DNA of 64,000 nucleotides, from assembly GCA_012934845.2 (NCBI GenBank), contig WNNJ02001377.1:22386-86385 (forward strand), in the 5' to 3' direction. Numbering within the stretch: position 1 is the stretch's first letter; each line of letters begins with the position of its first letter. The translations under genes and the position numbers were made by a program. The notes beneath the pieces are model-generated. The model saw nothing but the letters and a program-made list of their open reading frames with translations, was not told the origin of the DNA and searched no databases. Shown in pieces: positions 42,980-55,436 of this stretch. This stretch comes from Pomphorhynchus laevis. Lineage: Eukaryota > Acanthocephala > Palaeacanthocephala > Echinorhynchida > Pomphorhynchidae.

Positions 42980-42993
42980 TTGTATGCCCGATT
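42980..42993. repeat. Target-site duplication of LINE B copy 2 (left)
   Basis: TTGTATGCCCGATT here and again at 46804-46817, exactly flanking the LINE. Confidence 0.9.
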
Positions 42994-43002
42994 AGTGAAA
43001 AA

Positions 43003-43956
43003 ATGAATGCTAAAACGCTATCGGAGCTTCAAAGCTCTACAACTTTTGGTGATTTTACAATGAAATATGGTAGTAATGAACGATCTGGTTCAATTCTTTC
43101 GTCTACTGGAGACAATTCTAACCAGGTTAGTGATGTTTCGTGTTTATTAAATGCAGATAAGGGGTTGCTACCCCCGATTCTAAAATTAGCTAACCTGTGC
43201 ATTATCAATTCAAAAAAAATAGAGAAACACAATCTCTTCTCAACTTTGTTGCGAAAGTTTGTATCAATTCATCCAAACAGGGTGCTGTTCAATTCAGTGA
43301 AGATTTTGGACAATACTGTAAGAGTTTCCTTCCCGAATGCCTCTTTATTAAAGGAATACAAAGATTATTTTGACAAGCACCTTTTGTACTCTGGTTCCAT
43401 AAAGTTGAAACCCCTTCAGTGCTCAGTTAAAATATCTAATTTTCCATTGTTTCTAACAGAAGAAGATTTGATAACTCTGAAAAAATTGTATGGCCTCCAA
43501 TCAGTGAGGCAAGTCCTAGGTAAGGGGGCGACCCTCTTCAAGTGGCTTTTGCAAATACAGATCTTGATTCCGGTCTGCATCTTTCTAAATCGTCAGTGAT
43601 CCTTTCCTAGGTTTTAACTGATTCACTCTACTTGACGAAGACCGACTTACTTCCCCCATTGTAACAAGTGTCACGCTTGGGGCCACTGGTACTCTACATG
43701 CAGCAAGGCCTTGGTATGCGGTGTTTGTGGTGCTAGGGATTGTCAGTATGCTTTAAAAGGGGAAATATGTCAGGCCTCCCCCTCTTGCGCTAATTGTGGA
43801 GGGGAACATCCGGCCTCGTCAAGTCGCTGCAGAAGATTTAAAAAATATAGACAACTGTTTGTTAAGCCTAGAACCCCGATCAACTACTCCTCTGCTGCTG
43901 GTTCACCAGCCGACCGGATGTCAAACGCTGACATCATTCAACTTCTTGATAACTAG
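43003..43956 (+). pseudogene. LINE B ORF1, copy 2
   Basis: Frame 43003-43599 (198 residues) gives the N-terminal and RRM-like part (NAKTLSELQSSTTFGDFTM, ILDNTVRVSFPNASLL, CSVKISNFPLFLTEEDLI). After a frame change and a stop, the knuckle part at about 43650-43956 reads HCNKCHAWGHWYSTC-like, LVCGVCGARDC, CANCGGEHPASSSRCRRF. ATG at 43003 is 10 bases from the 5' end of the element, so the 5' UTR is nearly absent. It is a LINE RNP protein. Confidence 0.7.
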
Positions 43957-44143
43957 AAACGAGCTATTTTTTCGCAATTTTAAACAATGATTGGACCTCT
44001 GCTATCCTCTTTTGTAAGGACAACAGCTGCCCCCTTGCCTAACGAGCTTAAAACCCCCACTCCAAGAAGAGGGGCTTCGGCTAGAACCGTCCCCCCTTAA
44101 GGTGGGAAATGAAGATATTGCCCTGGGGGTTACGACCCGCGGC

Positions 44144-44185
44144 GGGGCTAGTGGCAGGGAGGGTAACCCTCCTGCACCTAGCTCT
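44144..44185 (+). promoter_or_regulatory. Hairpin in the ORF1-ORF2 gap, copy 2
   Basis: GGGGCTAG/CTAGCTCT encloses GCAGG-AGGG/CCCTCCTGC with a TAA loop. Counterpart of 5114-5155; both stems persist despite base changes. Confidence 0.55.
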
Positions 44186-44223
44186 GTCTAGGTTGGCATC
44201 CCCCTCCCAACTAATTTAGCTCA

Positions 44224-46672
44224 ATGGTGAGTAAACCTAAGCCTTTTTTACTGAATATTCTTCAGTGGAATTCGGCAGGTGCTTCTGCCCTTAGACTTTT
44301 ATCTGGTAGAGACGCGGATGTTATAGTCCTTAAGGAGACGCTGTCTATCCAGCTCCCTCAGTACATTACTCGATTTATCCCTAAGCATGTATATTCCCAC
44401 TATACTCCGTACATAACCCCACCTCACTCCTCTTCATCTCAAGGACTCTTGACCTTAGTTAAATGATCTTTAAGGTCCTCCCTCCTGCAAAATTACTCTT
44501 GTCCTGCCATGTCTTGTCTAGATGTTTCATTCGTTAAGAACGGTAAACGCCTCAGTCTAGCCAACGTCTACATTCATCAGGAGAGATTTACAAGAACCGT
44601 GACCTTCTGGATGGTATTATCGATAGCGGCTATGACATGGTACTAGGTGACTTCAACGACAGAACTGGTCGTTGGATTAATGCTGCTCTCCGCAGAGCCA
44701 GGAACGGTTATCTTATTTACAAACCACCGTTCCGTACCTTTCATTGCACATCAACAAATTAACTCCTCGACTTATTACTGCTCCACGAGAGGTGGTTGTT
44801 AAAACCCTTCTGCACGGAGCAGTCGCGACAGCATCTGTCCACATCTTATGATCTAATTCGCTGGCGGATAGAAGAGAATACGCTGCTTCGGAGAAGATTC
44901 TACTTTTACCCGATCAGAGTGGCTTTCTTCCAGGCTGTTATCCAACGCTTCCCCCGAATTAATAATGGAATTTAACCGAATTTAGTTCCTACCCCTCTTC
45001 GCAAGCTACCGCATTGCTTTCGACAACCTATAAAGGTCGCATTTTCAATCTCACTCCGACAAAACTCAAGGTCCTAGCTAAACTACTGAACCTCCCTAAT
45101 CTCTCTTCCTCCGCCAGACAGACCCTCTCGAGTGAATACTGCCGCACCAGATATTGGTTCCAGCTGAGTAGGGATATGGCGAGCATTGCTCGTTTTAACC
45201 CTTCTTTGTCTTCATTTTGGAAGATTTTCAAGAAGGAGAAGTTTGCTTGTATGAGGGATAGGGCCTTGGGTTGAATCGGTAGAATATGCCTTGATAAAAT
45301 TTTAGAAGAGTCACTTGTCCTGCACAACTATGGAGCCACTCAATCTCCGCAACCAATCCCGCCTTGAGGAGACTTCAGGAGTAGAGACCTATCTGTCACA
45401 GATATTCTCAACGCCTAGGGGCCGATTCCGGGCACCTCAAAAACCGTAACTCCACTCTCTTCTCGTGTCTGTCAGCTTTTGACAACCGATCAAAGAAGGG
45501 AGGTGACCATCACAATGCTATTAAACACCCCATCTGATGTGGCCGGCATCAACATAAGCAAGAGAATTTTTATTCCAAAAAAGTTTCCGGTCTCTTGTCC
45601 TAAATACCTGCGGCCCATTTCGATTCAAAATTCCCTTGTCTCGATTTACGAAAAAGCGCTTGCGCGTAGAATCCGCGATCATATGATTAGGCGAAATTTA
45701 ATCCCACCTGTTTTTCATGGGTTTGTCAAATGTCGCTCGGTTCATTCAGCAGTTGATGAAGTGCTTCGGTTTTGTCAGGAGAACAGTCATCAGCTAGCTG
45801 TAGCAGTTTTCCTTGATTTTTCCGCTGTATTTGACCGCATATCCATTCTCTTTGTTATCTCTTCTCTCAGGTCCCTCGGGTTGCCTGCGAGAATTGTTAA
45901 GAGGGTGGAGATACTGCTGTACACCAAGCGATTTTATTATGATGACGACCCTGATGCGAGTCAGTTCTACCCTATTACGGGTGTGCCTCAAGGTTCACCA
46001 CTTATCTCCAATCTTATATCTTGCTGCCTCAATTATTATATTTAAAATATTTAAAGTGGACAACGTCTAGTGGTGTACGCTGATGACACCACAACCCTGT
46101 TCACTGGACGCAGGTGCAAAGACGTAGTCTCGGACATCAACCGTTTCTTTTTAAGATTAAAAGACCAGTTGCCTAGATCCAACCTTGTTCTAAACTCCGC
46201 TAAATCGCAGGTGGTTGTCTTTCATGGCTCCCCTTCGACCAAGAAAAAACTTAAGAGACTAGCACTCTCTGCGCACTCCTCCATATTTGCCTCCGAACCA
46301 CTCCCTGTCTTCACAAGTCGAGTAAAATACCTGGGGTTCACCATTTCGGTGAACTGGTCAGCGAAAGCCAACCTGGATAGACTCAAATGTATCCTGCAGA
46401 AAGCTAGGTGGGCTCTGAAACGGGCCTAGCATCTGTCGTTGAATGGGAAAACCGAGGTGTGCCTTTGGGGTACCTGGGCTATCTCGGGATTAGTTTTATT
46501 CTCGACGGAACGTCACCCAGAGCAAAGGCTAAGGTTTCTTAAGCTCCTCGTCTCTCGTTTACCCAACATCGTCCGCACCGATTGGATTCTTGGGGGGGTG
46601 AAAGACCCCGGGTGGTTCAATCGGAAAGCGGCGTGCTGGATTGGTTGGGGGCTCAGATCCCCATTGATTTGA
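44224..46672 (+). pseudogene. LINE B ORF2, copy 2
   Basis: Endonuclease from 44224 (LLNILQWNSAGASALRLL, then GDFNDRTGRW near 44650). RT frame 45479-46045 holds LRPISIQNSLVSIYEKA, FLDFSAVFDRIS and GVPQGSPL. After a shift, 46070-46429 has VYADDTTTLFTGRRC and VKYLGFTISVNWSAKANLD, and 46439-46672 has the tail up to GLRSPLI. There are stops in the endonuclease and linker, a shift in the RT and a stop near 46430. Domain order is as in copy 1. Confidence 0.8.
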
Positions 46673-46904
46673 GGCCTTAATAGGAAGAAGAAGACAAAGA
46701 AATTGTTGACCTATTTTTTCTGTTGACTGACTGTTTATTTTTTAACGGACTTCTTGTTAAACGACACTTCCATTTATGTATTTTTATTAATAAAGTCTTA
46801 TTATTGTATGCCCGATTCAAATGTGTTAATATGCTCCAAGATTATTTGAAGACTGACATATCGAATTCATGTTAATTATCGAATCAAAGACATTAATGTT
46901 TATT

Positions 46905-47111
46905 CTAGAGTTTAAGGGGAACGAAGGTTGCATTCTTTAACTGATGATCTATAATCATTTGAGTACGAATGCTGGTCTGCACCATACAACAATTTTCAAT
47001 CCCCTCGGCATCAATGTCATTAGATCCGTATGATCTGAAAGGAATATTGTGAACATAACTATGAATAGCAGTTGCTAGAATAAAAGGTAGTGGATGTGAA
47101 TAAGAATCCAT
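46905..47111 (-). CDS. Unrecognised 68-residue ORF
   Basis: Protein-like composition (HPLPFILATAIHSYVHNIPF, YGSNDIDAEGIENCCMV), not low-complexity. It lies on the other side of LINE B from the integrase-like fossil and on the same strand, so the two may have been one element; that is only positional. No family recognised. Confidence 0.25.
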   Translation of the reverse strand: MDSYSHPLPFILATAIHSYVHNIPFRSYGSNDIDAEGIENCCMVQTSIRTQMIIDHQLKNATFVPLKL

Positions 47112-47224
47112 ATCTTTGGTTGCAAAATTGTAAATTTTGGGCTGAATATATTTAATATTAATTTATATATACTTAATATATTTAAAATTATTATTTTTTA
47201 TCATAAACAGCTCCGATCTTTATT

Positions 47225-48530
47225 GCCTCTGCCTAAAAACTAACGTAATGGCTAATAAAATATTGATATTGTGTAAACTAGCGCTTCACTATTTACTTTG
47301 TGCTAAGATCAAAGCGAGGTGCACTATATTGGATGAGGGGTATGCTGTCGATGTCATATTTTTTGACTTCTCCAAAGCATTTGATCATGTACCCCATGAC
47401 AAGTTGATTATGAAGATAAGTGCATTAAAAATCAATCCAATTATCATTCGTTGGATATGCAACTTTCTTTCTGGTCGCACATACCAGGTCGCCATTAACG
47501 GTACCCTTTCCGAGCATTATCCAGTTAATGCCGGTGTCCCGCAAGGGTCTGTATTGGGTCCTTTGCTGTTTTGTATTTTCATCAACGATCTACCCAGTGT
47601 AATAAGTTCGCATTCATTATTATTTGCTGACGATTTAAAAATTTGGAGAGCCATCAAGTCGAATTATGATCGTAACATTCTTCAATCAGATATTGACACG
47701 GTTCTTAAGTGGGCACGTTCTAATGGTCTGTCTGTTAATGCCTCGAAGTGCACTTGCATGCACATTCGATCACGTAATATTGTTCCAGTGCCGATATATC
47801 ATCTCGGGGATCGAGTGATTAAATTGGTTTCGAGCTATAAAGATCTTGGCGTATTGATAACGGATGATTTCTCCACTCGCCAAAACACTGAGTACATTTG
47901 TTCGAAGGCCATGCGTATGGTTGGTTTCCTTCGCCGATCATTCAGCTATGTGAGTCCACGTTCTTTTAGAGTTCTTGCAAACGCTTTTGTACTAAGTCAT
48001 TTGTTATATGCTTCTCAATGTTCATACCCTCTAACCAGAGATGAGATTAATCGACTTGAGAAGGTGCTACGTAGGGCAACAAAATTAGTACATTCTTTGA
48101 GAGAACTTCCTTACGAGGACCGTCTTCGGTCTTTAAATATGCAGTCATTATGTGATATTCGTGACTCGCGGGATCTGTGTCTTGTATGGGAGGTATTTCA
48201 CAATGAACACCATGTGTTGCGTGGGCTCTTCAACATTCGATCAACTCGAGCTTTGCGAGGTCACTCGTTTTATCTTAGTCGCCAACGAATAGTACATTCT
48301 AGGACGATTCAATTTGGACAACGAATAATAAATTCATGGAATCGTTTAAGCGATGATATTGTAAATGCGGGAACTCGTGAGCTCTTTAAACGACAGATTA
48401 TTTTAAATTGTTAACTGATTTGTTTTTGATTTTCTCTTTTTCTTTTATTTTGACTATCGATTTGTCAGCAACTGTGAGCTATGCTTGTAACGTTGTCTAC
48501 ATAATAATAATAATATATTATTTAATTAAA
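47225..48530 (+). mobile_element. LINE family F (CR1-like), copy 1, 5'-truncated
   Basis: Starts inside the RT just before motif A and runs through an open tail to a 3' end with GAGC-TAT-GCTT (48476-48486), GTTGTCTAC and (ATA)n. A second, shorter copy faces it tail-to-tail at 49345-48970. The open frame suggests a fairly young insertion. Confidence 0.8.
47248..48414 (+). CDS. Reverse transcriptase of LINE F (partial, open)
   Basis: 388 residues. After about 25 residues of unrelated lead, VDVIFFDFSKAFDHVPHDKL (motif A), NAGVPQGSVLGPLLF (motif B) and LLFADDLKIWRA (motif C) follow, then YKDLGVLITDDFS and the C-terminal ILNRLSDDIVNAG-type end (IINSWNRLSDDIVNAGTREL). Motif spacing matches CR1-group LINEs. 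Endonuclease and fingers are missing through 5' truncation, so the frame is dead despite being open. The ATG at 47248 lies in flanking sequence and is not meaningful. Confidence 0.85.
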   Translation: MANKILILCKLALHYLLCAKIKARCTILDEGYAVDVIFFDFSKAFDHVPHDKLIMKISALKINPIIIRWICNFLSGRTYQVAINGTLSEHYPVNAGVPQGSVLGPLLFCIFINDLPSVISSHSLLFADDLKIWRAIKSNYDRNILQSDIDTVLKWARSNGLSVNASKCTCMHIRSRNIVPVPIYHLGDRVIKLVSSYKDLGVLITDDFSTRQNTEYICSKAMRMVGFLRRSFSYVSPRSFRVLANAFVLSHLLYASQCSYPLTRDEINRLEKVLRRATKLVHSLRELPYEDRLRSLNMQSLCDIRDSRDLCLVWEVFHNEHHVLRGLFNIRSTRALRGHSFYLSRQRIVHSRTIQFGQRIINSWNRLSDDIVNAGTRELFKRQIILNC

Positions 48531-48969
48531 TATGCAATATTAATTTTGTTTTTTGAACTAAAAATTGATTTTGAATTAAAGTTGAATAGTTTATTTAACT
48601 TTAATTAATAGTTTATTTTTAATTGTGCTCTTGTTTTGCTTTTTGTTGATTTATTTTATTGTATGTTTAATCTACTTTAAAATTTTTTAAAATAATCGTT
48701 TTTTCTTTTTTGTTTCTCATTTCGTTTTGTTGTTTTATGTTAAAATTAATGAGACAAGCATTTAACAAATTAACTGTATACATTCCAATAAATTGGTCAA
48801 GCACCTCTTTTTTTAAAAAAAGAAGCAACTGAGCTTATAAGACAATAAATTCATTTCTACTTCGTTATAAGAATTGTATATTTGTTTTTGCTCTGAGGAT
48901 AATAATTAAAGATATAAAACAAAATAGCATTATTTGTTTATATATAAAAATAGCCATTTATTAGTAAAT

Positions 48970-49345
48970 AATAATTAAGTTCATTATTAATATAGACAAC
49001 ATCACGAGAACTGCTCAAAGTTGCACATATCTAAAAATTAAACATTGAAAATAAAATTTACTTTAAGCTTTGTAGGAAGTGATGTTTAAATAACTTGACT
49101 GATGGTAAGCTGACAATCTGCTCGCTTTGAGTGTTCCATAACTTTACAACTCTTTGTCCAATTTAAACGATTCTGCAGCGTACAATTCTGCGGTGGTAGA
49201 AACTATAGGAATGTCTTAGCAAATTACGAACGAATCGAAAATCAATAAAGGCTCTTAGAACGTGTTTATTATGAAGTATTTGCCAGACTATGCACATATC
49301 TCTTAAGTCTCGGAGAATGCTTACCGAATGCATGTTCAGCAAATA
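48970..49345 (-). mobile_element. LINE family F, copy 2 (3' end only)
   Basis: Minus-strand frame with one stop reads LRDMCIVWQILHNKHVLRAF, SFYHRRIVRCRIV, then GQRVVKLWNTQSEQIVSLP. It matches the end of the 47248-48414 protein. The 3' end has GTTGTCTATATTAATAATG. Confidence 0.7.
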
Positions 49346-50376
49346 ATAATTATGAAAAAATTTACATTAACGAGGCGAATATATTAAGCCACTTGACTTT
49401 GAAATTGTGAGCAAACATTAGAAATCACATAAAACAATACAAACAAGCCAAAGTGAACATTAAACATCACAAGACCGCAACTAGCTTTTGTTATCATCAA
49501 AGGTTTCAGATATCGAATTCGGATATCCAGGTGATAGAATAAGACACAAAAATTGAAGAATATCAAGGCGGAACTTCATTATAGGTTGCAAAACGGTGAG
49601 TCAAATATGTACATTCGAAATTTTCGGGTTGTGAGGTGGCGTCTTGCAGTTCAATGGAGATCGATCAATCTTTCACTATACTAACAACGCTATGATGGGA
49701 CATCTAGTGGATATATGCTTGAAAAGGAAGTTGTCATCTAATTATTCAGAGAGAATATGTACTAATGAATATCCTCTGGTGATAGGTTATCCAAAACTCA
49801 GAAGCTTAACTGATCTATAGTCTGAAGTGCAACATTTTATGTTTTAAATATTTTGACATGTTTTGCATTTCTGACTCGTGGCTTCACTATCAAATTAATG
49901 ATGACTTTATGGCAATTCCTGGGTATCGACTTTTGAGAGCAGATAGAGTAGCAGGTCATCGTGGCGGGGTGGTGCTGCTTATATTGAAAACACCTTAGCA
50001 ATTACAAAGGTTACTGAATTTTGCGATGATTACTATTCGTTTGAGTTGTTGTCATTCTGCGTCCATCGTACTCATTGTTCAATAGATATTTGGGTCCTAT
50101 ACAGATCGCCCTCGGTCAACACACAGTTGGATCTTTTGAAAAATCAGCATCCATCATTCTGCCCCTCACAATATTTATTCCTTGTTGGGGACTTATCTTT
50201 CTAATCTTAACTGGATTAGTAATAGCGGGTATTACTATAATGTTGAAAACTGCGAGCTTGCAGAATTCTTACTGGCGGAACTTCTCCTGATCCAACATAT
50301 TAATCAGTCGTCTTAACCGGATACAATATCGGATATTGTATTTACCAAGCGCATTGAAGATCTAATCAAAAAAGTT

Positions 50377-50912
50377 TAATTTTTACGTGGCAAATGCGTG
50401 CCTGAGCACGCTTACATGACCACAACAAAACAAAAATGTAAATCATGTGTCGAGAAGGTGTGAAAGGATGAGATATTTGAATGTGATAAAAGCGTGGCGA
50501 ACATCTAGAAGGAGCTTATTCCAGGCGAGGGGGCGGAGATGATGAATGATCGGAGATCGTAGTTGTTGGAGTAATTGGAACGCAGATAAAGGGAGGTTGA
50601 TGAACGATCGACAGCGGTGAGACGAAAAGTGACGAGAAAAAGGTGGAGTTGAATGCGGATGTGGATGGTGGGTAAAGCGAGTTGGGCAAAATGTGTGGAT
50701 TTGTGATCGAATCCTCGGAGACGTAGGAGCATTCGAACTGCGGAGTTGATGATGCGTGATGCGTTCTAAGGGTAGGATGATGGATTTGGAGAACTGGCAA
50801 AAAGTCTGAGGCAGTAATCGATTTTAGGTATGAGAAGCGATAAAAGAAGATATATACAAGATCGAAAATCGATAAGGGGGCGGATATGGCGGATGTCACT
50901 GAGAACTAATTT
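50377..50912 (-). mobile_element. LINE family C, copy 3, 5'-truncated, nested in LINE D
   Basis: Minus-strand tail of the L2-like RT (LRLRGFDHKSTHFAQLALPT, then IHIRIQLHLFLVTFRLT) and the 3' stem-loop (50387-50423). It is diverged from copies 1 and 2, hence older. GAAATCA-GAGT-TGATTTC at 50914-50931 sits at the 5' junction. Confidence 0.75.
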
Positions 50913-52608
50913 AGAAATCAGAGTTGATTTCGAGTCTCCTTTAGGAACCAGCGATCATTGAGTTTTTTTTGCATAAATTTATCACACTTTACAACGACGA
51001 TCTAAGTGCCGTAGCGTCGGAAAGTGTAATTGAAGTCGAGTAAACGTGGACGTTCTCCAACTCTATGGTCATCAGCTAAATTTCGGATCTGTCAATCTTC
51101 CAATTGGTGATCACTTATTGTTAGTTACCAGAAACCTCATAACCATTTCGGATACGTTTGCACTAATAAGAAGTAGGGCTTACCGGACAACAACGCCACT
51201 GTGGTTCGATAATGAGTTTAAGACTACGATCAAGAAAATAAATCGATTGTGTCGAATCTCTTAGCGCAACACTGTCATGTTCCATGAGTATAAAACTCTT
51301 CACAATCTTCGCAACCAACTAAAGCGCTTAAAAAGAAAAACATTTGAAGATGATAACATCTTCAAAACATTTGACAGGACTCCTACACGTTTTTAGACAT
51401 ATGTTAGACATCGTCGTACCTGTGACGTATTTGACAAGAAGACTATTGTGGAAGCTCTTGCTAGCAATTTCGTAGTATCTATACCTTCGCTATCAAATAT
51501 TGACCAGGTACAGTAACCGTCCAACTTTCAATCTAACTTACCAATACACCCTATTAATGTCACTATAGTTCAATATGAACTAAATAAATTAAATAGATTT
51601 GGTTATTCAAGACCAGATGGTATATCCCCTTTTATTTTGCGTATTCTGTCACACACATGTTTGCTCCAATCCTTACGTCCCTTTTTAATTGAAGTTTACA
51701 GTATTCTCGGATTCTTGATGATTGGAATAGTGCAATTGTTGTGCGTATCCGAAGAAGCAGTTGGCACTAACTTGTTCAGATTTTAGACCAATTAGTCTTA
51801 CCAGTGTTATTTCTAAAATTATGGATATGCTCATTGCGAACAGATTGTCGCTCATTGCGAACAGACCGTCAAGTTTGACTTATCAATATCTCCTATTAAT
51901 GTCATTGAAGTTCAATCTGAACTCAACTGGATTACTGATGATTAGAAAAGTGCAATTGTAGTGCTTATACCAAAGAAGCCGTTGGCATTAACTTGTTCAG
52001 ATTTTAGACCAATTAGTCTTACCAGTGTTATTTCTGAAATTATGAATAAGCTCATTGCGAAGAGAATACGTGACCATCTAAAATTATACCAAATCTTGAT
52101 GATTCTCAGCACGGCTTCCTACCAGATCGCTCGTGCCTAACTAATCTATTGAAGGTTTGCGAACATTCAGTATTTGCTCTTAGTTCGGGTTTTACGGTTG
52201 ATATAATATTTCTTGATTTCTCTAAGGCATTTAACAGAGTTCTCCACACTCGTGTAGATTTATTATTACGTCATTAGGGTGTAACTACTGCAATTTGCAA
52301 CTGGATTTAGACATTTCTTGAGAACCGAACCTTCGTTGTGCGATTAGATGAAGTTTTGTCAACAGCTCGAAGTGCTCATTCGGATGTTCCTATGGGCACG
52401 TTCTTAGGTCCACTTCTCTTTATTATCCTTTTGAACGACCTACTCCTAAGGTTAAAGTGTCCAACCTGGCATTTGCTGGTGACGTCAAAATATGGGCAAC
52501 AACCCAAAACGAGGCGGATTGTGAATTTTTACATGGCCTTAGCTGTATTGGGACTTGACTTAATGTAATAACACTGGCTTGATACTCAAAGCGACAGAGT
52601 GTGTATAG

Positions 52609-53013
52609 ATGAGATTGGGTCGAGATAAAATTTATTTTGACTACAAAATAAATGGACGCTCAATAAAGCGAGTCACAGAATATTCCGATCTGGGAGTGAT
52701 AATACACGAATCGCTAAAGACAAGAGCGAACATCGATCATGCGCGGTTAAAAGCGATACGCGCCTTATACTGCATCAAGACTACTTTTGCAAAATTATCA
52801 GCACCAATCTTCGTCAAACTCTATTGTGCTTTAGTAAGACCACATCTTGAGTACTGTGTACAGTCAACCTTTTCAGCACCCAGAGGTGAATTGATTAACT
52901 TGGAAAATTTACTCAGTCCTGCTTCTCGGTTGTGTTGTCAAGAAAGTTTTACTTCAAGGTTCATATGCTTGAATTCTTTATCAGTGAGGTATCGCTATCT
53001 TTTCTTGACTTGA
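52609..53013 (+). pseudogene. LINE D RT thumb and tail
   Basis: 134 residues open: ITEYSDLG-type motif (RVTEYSDLGVIIHESLK), then LYCIKTTFAKLSAPIFVKLY, then CALVRPHLEYCVQSTFSAPR. It is the part after motif C of a CR1/jockey-type RT. The palm lies upstream in broken frames with a 220-bp internal duplication (51731 and 51951 start the same words). No start codon of its own. Confidence 0.65.
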
Positions 53014-53300
53014 TTGCACTTTGACGAATGTACATTCAGATGATGGTTTTCCTGTGGATGTAATTAGATTTCGAGAAAATACGAGATTGTGAGGCCATTG
53101 TATGATGATGTTTTAAAAGTTACCGGGTATGCTGCGAACATTTTATAGGTTGTCTGATCGGGCTGTAGATGTTTATAATAGTTTGCCTGAAGATATCGCT
53201 GGATATTACGAATCAATATTATGATCAAAGTATACTCGTTCATGTTCGTCTATATTGACCATACACAATTTGATATTTCACTAGTAACTACTAATATCTT

Positions 53301-55200
53301 CAGAAAATTAACATAAAAATGAAAAAAATCACATAAATAAAGTTTCTTGTCTGTTTGTGCATTGATGCTTGAATCATAATGGTTGCTAACATTTGTTCAT
53401 GTAACGTTTCCTTTTGTAGGGAGGGACCGCAGCTAACAAAATACAACAACGAAACAAAAAAAACACTAAAAATGTACAACAAAAGTACAAAACACATATG
53501 TATTCATAACAAAACAAAAAAGTGAAGAAAATAACAAAATAGAGGAAAAAGCAAATACTTTGTACGATCATCTGTCATTTCCGGATTAAGTTGCTGATTA
53601 TGTGGAGTTTAGGTGGATGATGGTTTGTGGAAGAAACTAATACAATCAAAATATTTGTTAGGATGAATGTTTGCCTTTGATAAAAACAATAAAATTTTAA
53701 AGGTAATAAAAGCAGCCAAAGCTTCACAGTTAATATAAACAAGAACAAAACTTTAGTCAGACAAATCCTTATAAATGAACAGGAATCATTATGTCACTTC
53801 CATATTCTCAATAGGAACTAAGAATTTTAAATCTTAACTTTTATCGTTACATGACATGTAACATATATATTAAGTTTTTAATAGATGGAATTTTAATAAA
53901 GGTTTTTATTTAAAGTTATTAATTGAAATTTATGAAGTTATTAAATTTAAAATAAACTGTTTGTCTATTTTGATTTTTAGAATAAGCAGACTGATTTAAA
54001 CTCGATTTATAAAAGTAATAATCATTGAATGAATCATTGAAATTGGAAATTGAAACCTAAATTGGAAATATATTCTCAAAGAAAACTTTATATTTTTCTT
54101 CATCTGAGAGTTGAATTGATCTAAAATTTTGATATTTCGACTTGGATGATTCAAGTAATATAAAAATATCAACAAAATTGAAAATTGAAATTAAAAATGA
54201 TTTTATCTGAATAGATAATTTTTATCATAAGATATTTTAGCAATTGTCTATGAGGTATTTAACATGTCAGGTCGTAACACTACACATTTTTATTTTCAAT
54301 TTTTATTTTCTAAAAAATTAAAAATCGAATATCTCGTAATAATATAATTATCCTCGGTTCAAAGCCGAATAAGTATGTGTGTGTACTAATACCTTCTAGC
54401 ATGCAAAATATGAAAACCGGATGGGAAAATATTTAACTAAATATTTTCCCATATGTTGCTGAGCTTAATTATAAAGTTCAGCCAAAACTTTTTATAAACC
54501 GTTACATAACTCGGAGATCTCAATTGTACAATCTTAACATGCAAGAGCAGCAGCTGTGTTGCTCAATCACCTCCGTGGATGATTAAGCAGCACCTAAATT
54601 TGGACCTAAACTTCATTAGCATATGTGATGATAGTTAGGAAGATAAATAAGTAAATTGAGAGTTTGATTTTTCACTCAACCCATTTATCACGTATATTTT
54701 TTCACTCGTCTTTTTCTGAGTGTGTAAAACATATGAGCAAAAACATCAGGACATTTGAAAGGGCTAATGATTGATTATTAAAAACTTCGACAATTTCATG
54801 GAAAATTACCATTTTTACTCGCTATTAAACGATTTTCGTTGTTGAACCAACAAACAACGAAAGAACAAATCTTATGTGCACATTCGACAGGCAAGATAGT
54901 AGCTGAATGCAATTATAGTAAATAATATATTGAACAATTTCAAGTTTCCAAAGACTTATGACGCCAAAAGGGTGCCATTCAGCATTTTCCGCAATTCATC
55001 AAATTCTTTTTCAGCCTGACATATATTACCGGGTATTCTACTCTCTACATGCTTGATCGATCTATATGAGTTAATAAGTTGCAATGCGATGACTTCTTTA
55101 AGATTTTAAATCACAGATATTTTAGTAGTCAGCTTCTCTGTGCTATTTTAACACTCCTCAATTGACAACCTTCTACTGCACTAATTGCCGTTGATCCTGA
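53301..55200. other. AT-rich region without a gene
   Basis: Only short frames of Lys/Asn/Phe-rich composition. No splice-flanked coding block, RNA gene or repeat family recognised. Confidence 0.5.
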
Positions 55201-55201
55201 A

Positions 55202-55400
55202 TTGGCCATATGTTGCGCGAATTTAGTAAAAATTTTGCCGGATAAAAATACAAAATTATGCCTCTCCAAAAATCATTATCAAAAAGCTGTCGAAACATAC
55301 CCTAAGCACTTCATCGATGACTGCTCAATAAACAGGAACTACTCGGATTGGTACATTAAACTTATGGAGTTGATGCTCGAAATCCAGTTTATTAGCAACA
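55202..55400 (+). CDS. Unrecognised coding-like segment
   Basis: About 65 residues of normal composition (ICCANLVKILPDKNTKLCLS, YPKHFIDDCSINRNYSDWY) with a frame that extends upstream of the first Met to about 55180 (VDPEL). It ends at a foldback where LINE C begins. Family not recognised; it could be a host exon cut by the LINE or an old element. Confidence 0.25.
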
Positions 55401-55436
55401 AATGCGTTGTAGTGGATGTCTCCACTACAACGCATT
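55401..55436. repeat. Perfect 16-bp foldback at LINE C copy 4
   Basis: AATGCGTTGTAGTGGA, loop TGTC, exact complement. The right arm (from CTACAACGCATT) is LINE C sequence; the left arm is an inverted duplicate of it. Confidence 0.95.

Larger units (their letters stand above)
42994..46803 (+). mobile_element. LINE family B, copy 2 (full length)
   Basis: Bounded by a 14-bp target-site duplication. Contains ORF1 (43003-43956), the GC-rich hairpin spacer (44115-44205), ORF2 (44224-46672), an ATTAATAAAG signal and a short (TTA)n tail. It has several breaks but fewer than copy 1. The unambiguous TSD fixes both ends of family B. Confidence 0.9.
49540..53300 (+). mobile_element. LINE family D, copy 2, with LINE C inside
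   Basis: Starts in the end of ORF1 (ELHYRLQNGESNMYIRNFRV, about 49550-49635). The endonuclease follows (ISDSWLHYQINDDFMAIPGY near 49870, then LLVGDLS), is interrupted by LINE C (50377-50912), and resumes at GTSDH near 50942. RT pieces run 51500-52560 (SDFRPISLTSVIS, IIFLDFSKAFNRV, LGPLLFIILLNDL) and the tail is 52609-53013. It is heavily broken. Confidence 0.75.

Noticed and set aside
49384-49566. 60-residue minus-strand ORF
   Set aside because: It is the shadow of LINE D ORF1 end sequence on the other strand.
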